A model generated the notes under the pieces. The model was not told where the DNA came from, searched no databases, and saw only the letters and a program-made list of their open reading frames with translations. A stretch of DNA of 9,175 nucleotides from Desulfobacteraceae bacterium (GTDB lineage Bacteria; Desulfobacterota; DSM-4660; Desulfatiglandales; HGW-15): the NCBI GenBank assembly GCA_003819975.1, contig RPPU01000138.1, forward strand, positions 1 through 9,175, written 5' to 3'. Position numbers and translations under genes: made by a program. Below are positions 8,432 to 9,175 of the stretch, piece by piece (position 1 is the stretch's first letter; every line of letters begins with the position of its first letter).

Positions 8432-8557
8432 TCAGGAATTCCCGGTTTAAGAAGAATTCCTCTGTTGGGTTGGTTATTTAAAGCAAATTTTAAAAGCGTG
8501 GTTAAAAGCGAATTGCTGATCTTTATTACCCCGACAGTCATGAAAGCAGAAAGCTAA
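8432..8557 (+). pseudogene. pilQ: Detached 3' end of pilQ (secretin C-terminus)
   Basis: In the same frame as pilQ and directly after its TAA, 41 codons encode SGIPGLRRIPLLGWLF, then KSELLIFITPTV, then a TAA at 8555-8557. This is the second half of the PROSITE-style secretin signature plus the final conserved beta strand. There is no ATG or good ribosome binding site near its beginning, so independent translation is unlikely. It ends 3 nt before the next gene, which marks it as the true end of pilQ. The stretch shows no other damage, pointing to a recent or artefactual single-base change. Confidence 0.88.
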
Positions 8558-8560
8558 GTT

Positions 8561-9175
8561 ATGAAAAAAATATTATTGATTCTCTTAACATTTTTTACGC
8601 TAAGTATTTGTTTTAGTTGCAGTACCCCTGAAACGAGAGCAAAGAGCAATACTGATAAGAGAGCTCAGGCGCTAGAAAATTTGGGCAACGCCTATATGCA
8701 GGAAGGTAAGCTTCAAGATGGGTTGGAGACCTTATTAGAAGCTTACAAAATCAACCCGGATAGTGCCAATCTGAACCACAAGATAGCTTTAATTTACCGT
8801 GAAATGGGACGGTATGATTTATCCTTAACTTTTTTTCAAAAGGCCTTGGCTTTACAACCTCGTTTCCCGGAAGTCCAGAATAATTTAGGAACCCTTTATT
8901 ATTTGATGGGCAAATGGGATCTGGCCCTTGAATATTTCGGGAAAGCCGCTATGGATGATTTATACAAAACCCCTCATTTTGCATATAATAATATGGGCTT
9001 AATCCATCATGGCATGGGGCGGTTTCAAGAGGCTATCATTAATTTTAAAAAAGCATTAAGTCATTTCCCGACTTTTTCGGTATGTTATAAAAATCTCGGA
9101 ATCTCCTATGAAGCTATGGCAAAAAATCAAGAAGCAATTAATGCTTATCAGGATGCCATAAAATTTTCTACCGTC
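8561..9175 (+). CDS. TPR-repeat lipoprotein-like protein, candidate PilQ pilotin (partial)
   Basis: ATG at 8561, 3 nt after the end of the pilQ frame, opens a frame that stays open to the right edge (205 codons; the C-terminus is missing). The N-terminus is a hydrophobic export signal (MKKILLILLTFFTLS) with cysteines at 17 and 20; CFSC is a poor but possible lipobox. About five tetratricopeptide repeats follow, near 36-69, 70-103, 104-137, 140-173 and 174-205, with hallmark residues such as NLGNAYMQEGKL, NNLGTLYYLMGKWDLAL and NNMGLIHHGMGRFQEAI. TPR lipoproteins of the PilF/PilW and Tgl type assemble PilQ multimers in the outer membrane, and the position right after pilQ fits that role. Assignment as pilotin is inference; it could also be a general TPR scaffold. 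The ribosome binding site is weak (AGAAAG), suggesting coupling to pilQ translation. Confidence 0.88.
   Translation, partial: MKKILLILLTFFTLSICFSCSTPETRAKSNTDKRAQALENLGNAYMQEGKLQDGLETLLEAYKINPDSANLNHKIALIYREMGRYDLSLTFFQKALALQPRFPEVQNNLGTLYYLMGKWDLALEYFGKAAMDDLYKTPHFAYNNMGLIHHGMGRFQEAIINFKKALSHFPTFSVCYKNLGISYEAMAKNQEAINAYQDAIKFSTV

Noticed and set aside
8400..8460. Frameshift in pilQ
   Set aside because: The downstream secretin sequence is in the same frame as the upstream part and the signature spacing is exact, so only a substitution is needed.

Overview
The window looks like a chromosomal segment of an anaerobic Gram-negative bacterium, most likely a sulfate-reducer-type member of the Desulfobacterota (former Deltaproteobacteria). 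This is inferred from gene content and protein style: a single-chain pyruvate:ferredoxin oxidoreductase, and a pilMNOPQ cluster whose secretin has two AMIN-like domains and a charged insertion between N0 and N1. The pil half is fairly AT-rich, while the oxidoreductase is visibly richer in G+C. No species can be named from the sequence alone.

Left part (1-2641, minus strand): the first 538 codons of pyruvate:ferredoxin oxidoreductase (nifJ/por) run off the left edge. Upstream is a leader of about 160 nt with a G+C-rich hairpin and a good sigma70-type promoter. A possible 50-codon ORF lies just downstream of lepB, followed upstream by lepB itself (signal peptidase I), complete with its catalytic Ser and Lys.

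Middle (2642-2999): a very AT-rich divergent intergenic region between lepB and the pil operon. It holds two adjacent inverted repeats sharing CAATA/TATTG arms and a strong plus-strand promoter (TTGACA-16-TATGAT).

Right part (3000-9175, plus strand): a tightly packed operon made of a small XRE-type HTH protein, pilM, pilN, pilO, pilP, pilQ and the start of a TPR lipoprotein-like gene that runs off the right edge. PilM (actin-like, cytoplasmic), PilN and PilO (bitopic inner-membrane proteins), PilP (periplasmic) and PilQ (outer-membrane secretin) form the alignment complex and outer-membrane channel of a type IVa pilus machine. The TPR protein is a plausible PilF/Tgl-type pilotin for PilQ.

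The main anomaly is an in-frame TAA at 8429-8431 inside pilQ. The reading frame continues past it for 41 codons with perfect secretin C-terminal sequence, and the spacing of the secretin signature is preserved exactly if the TAA counts as one residue. This is therefore a point nonsense change (a real mutation or a base-call error), not a frameshift or the natural end of the gene. I see no mobile element, CRISPR array, tRNA or rRNA.
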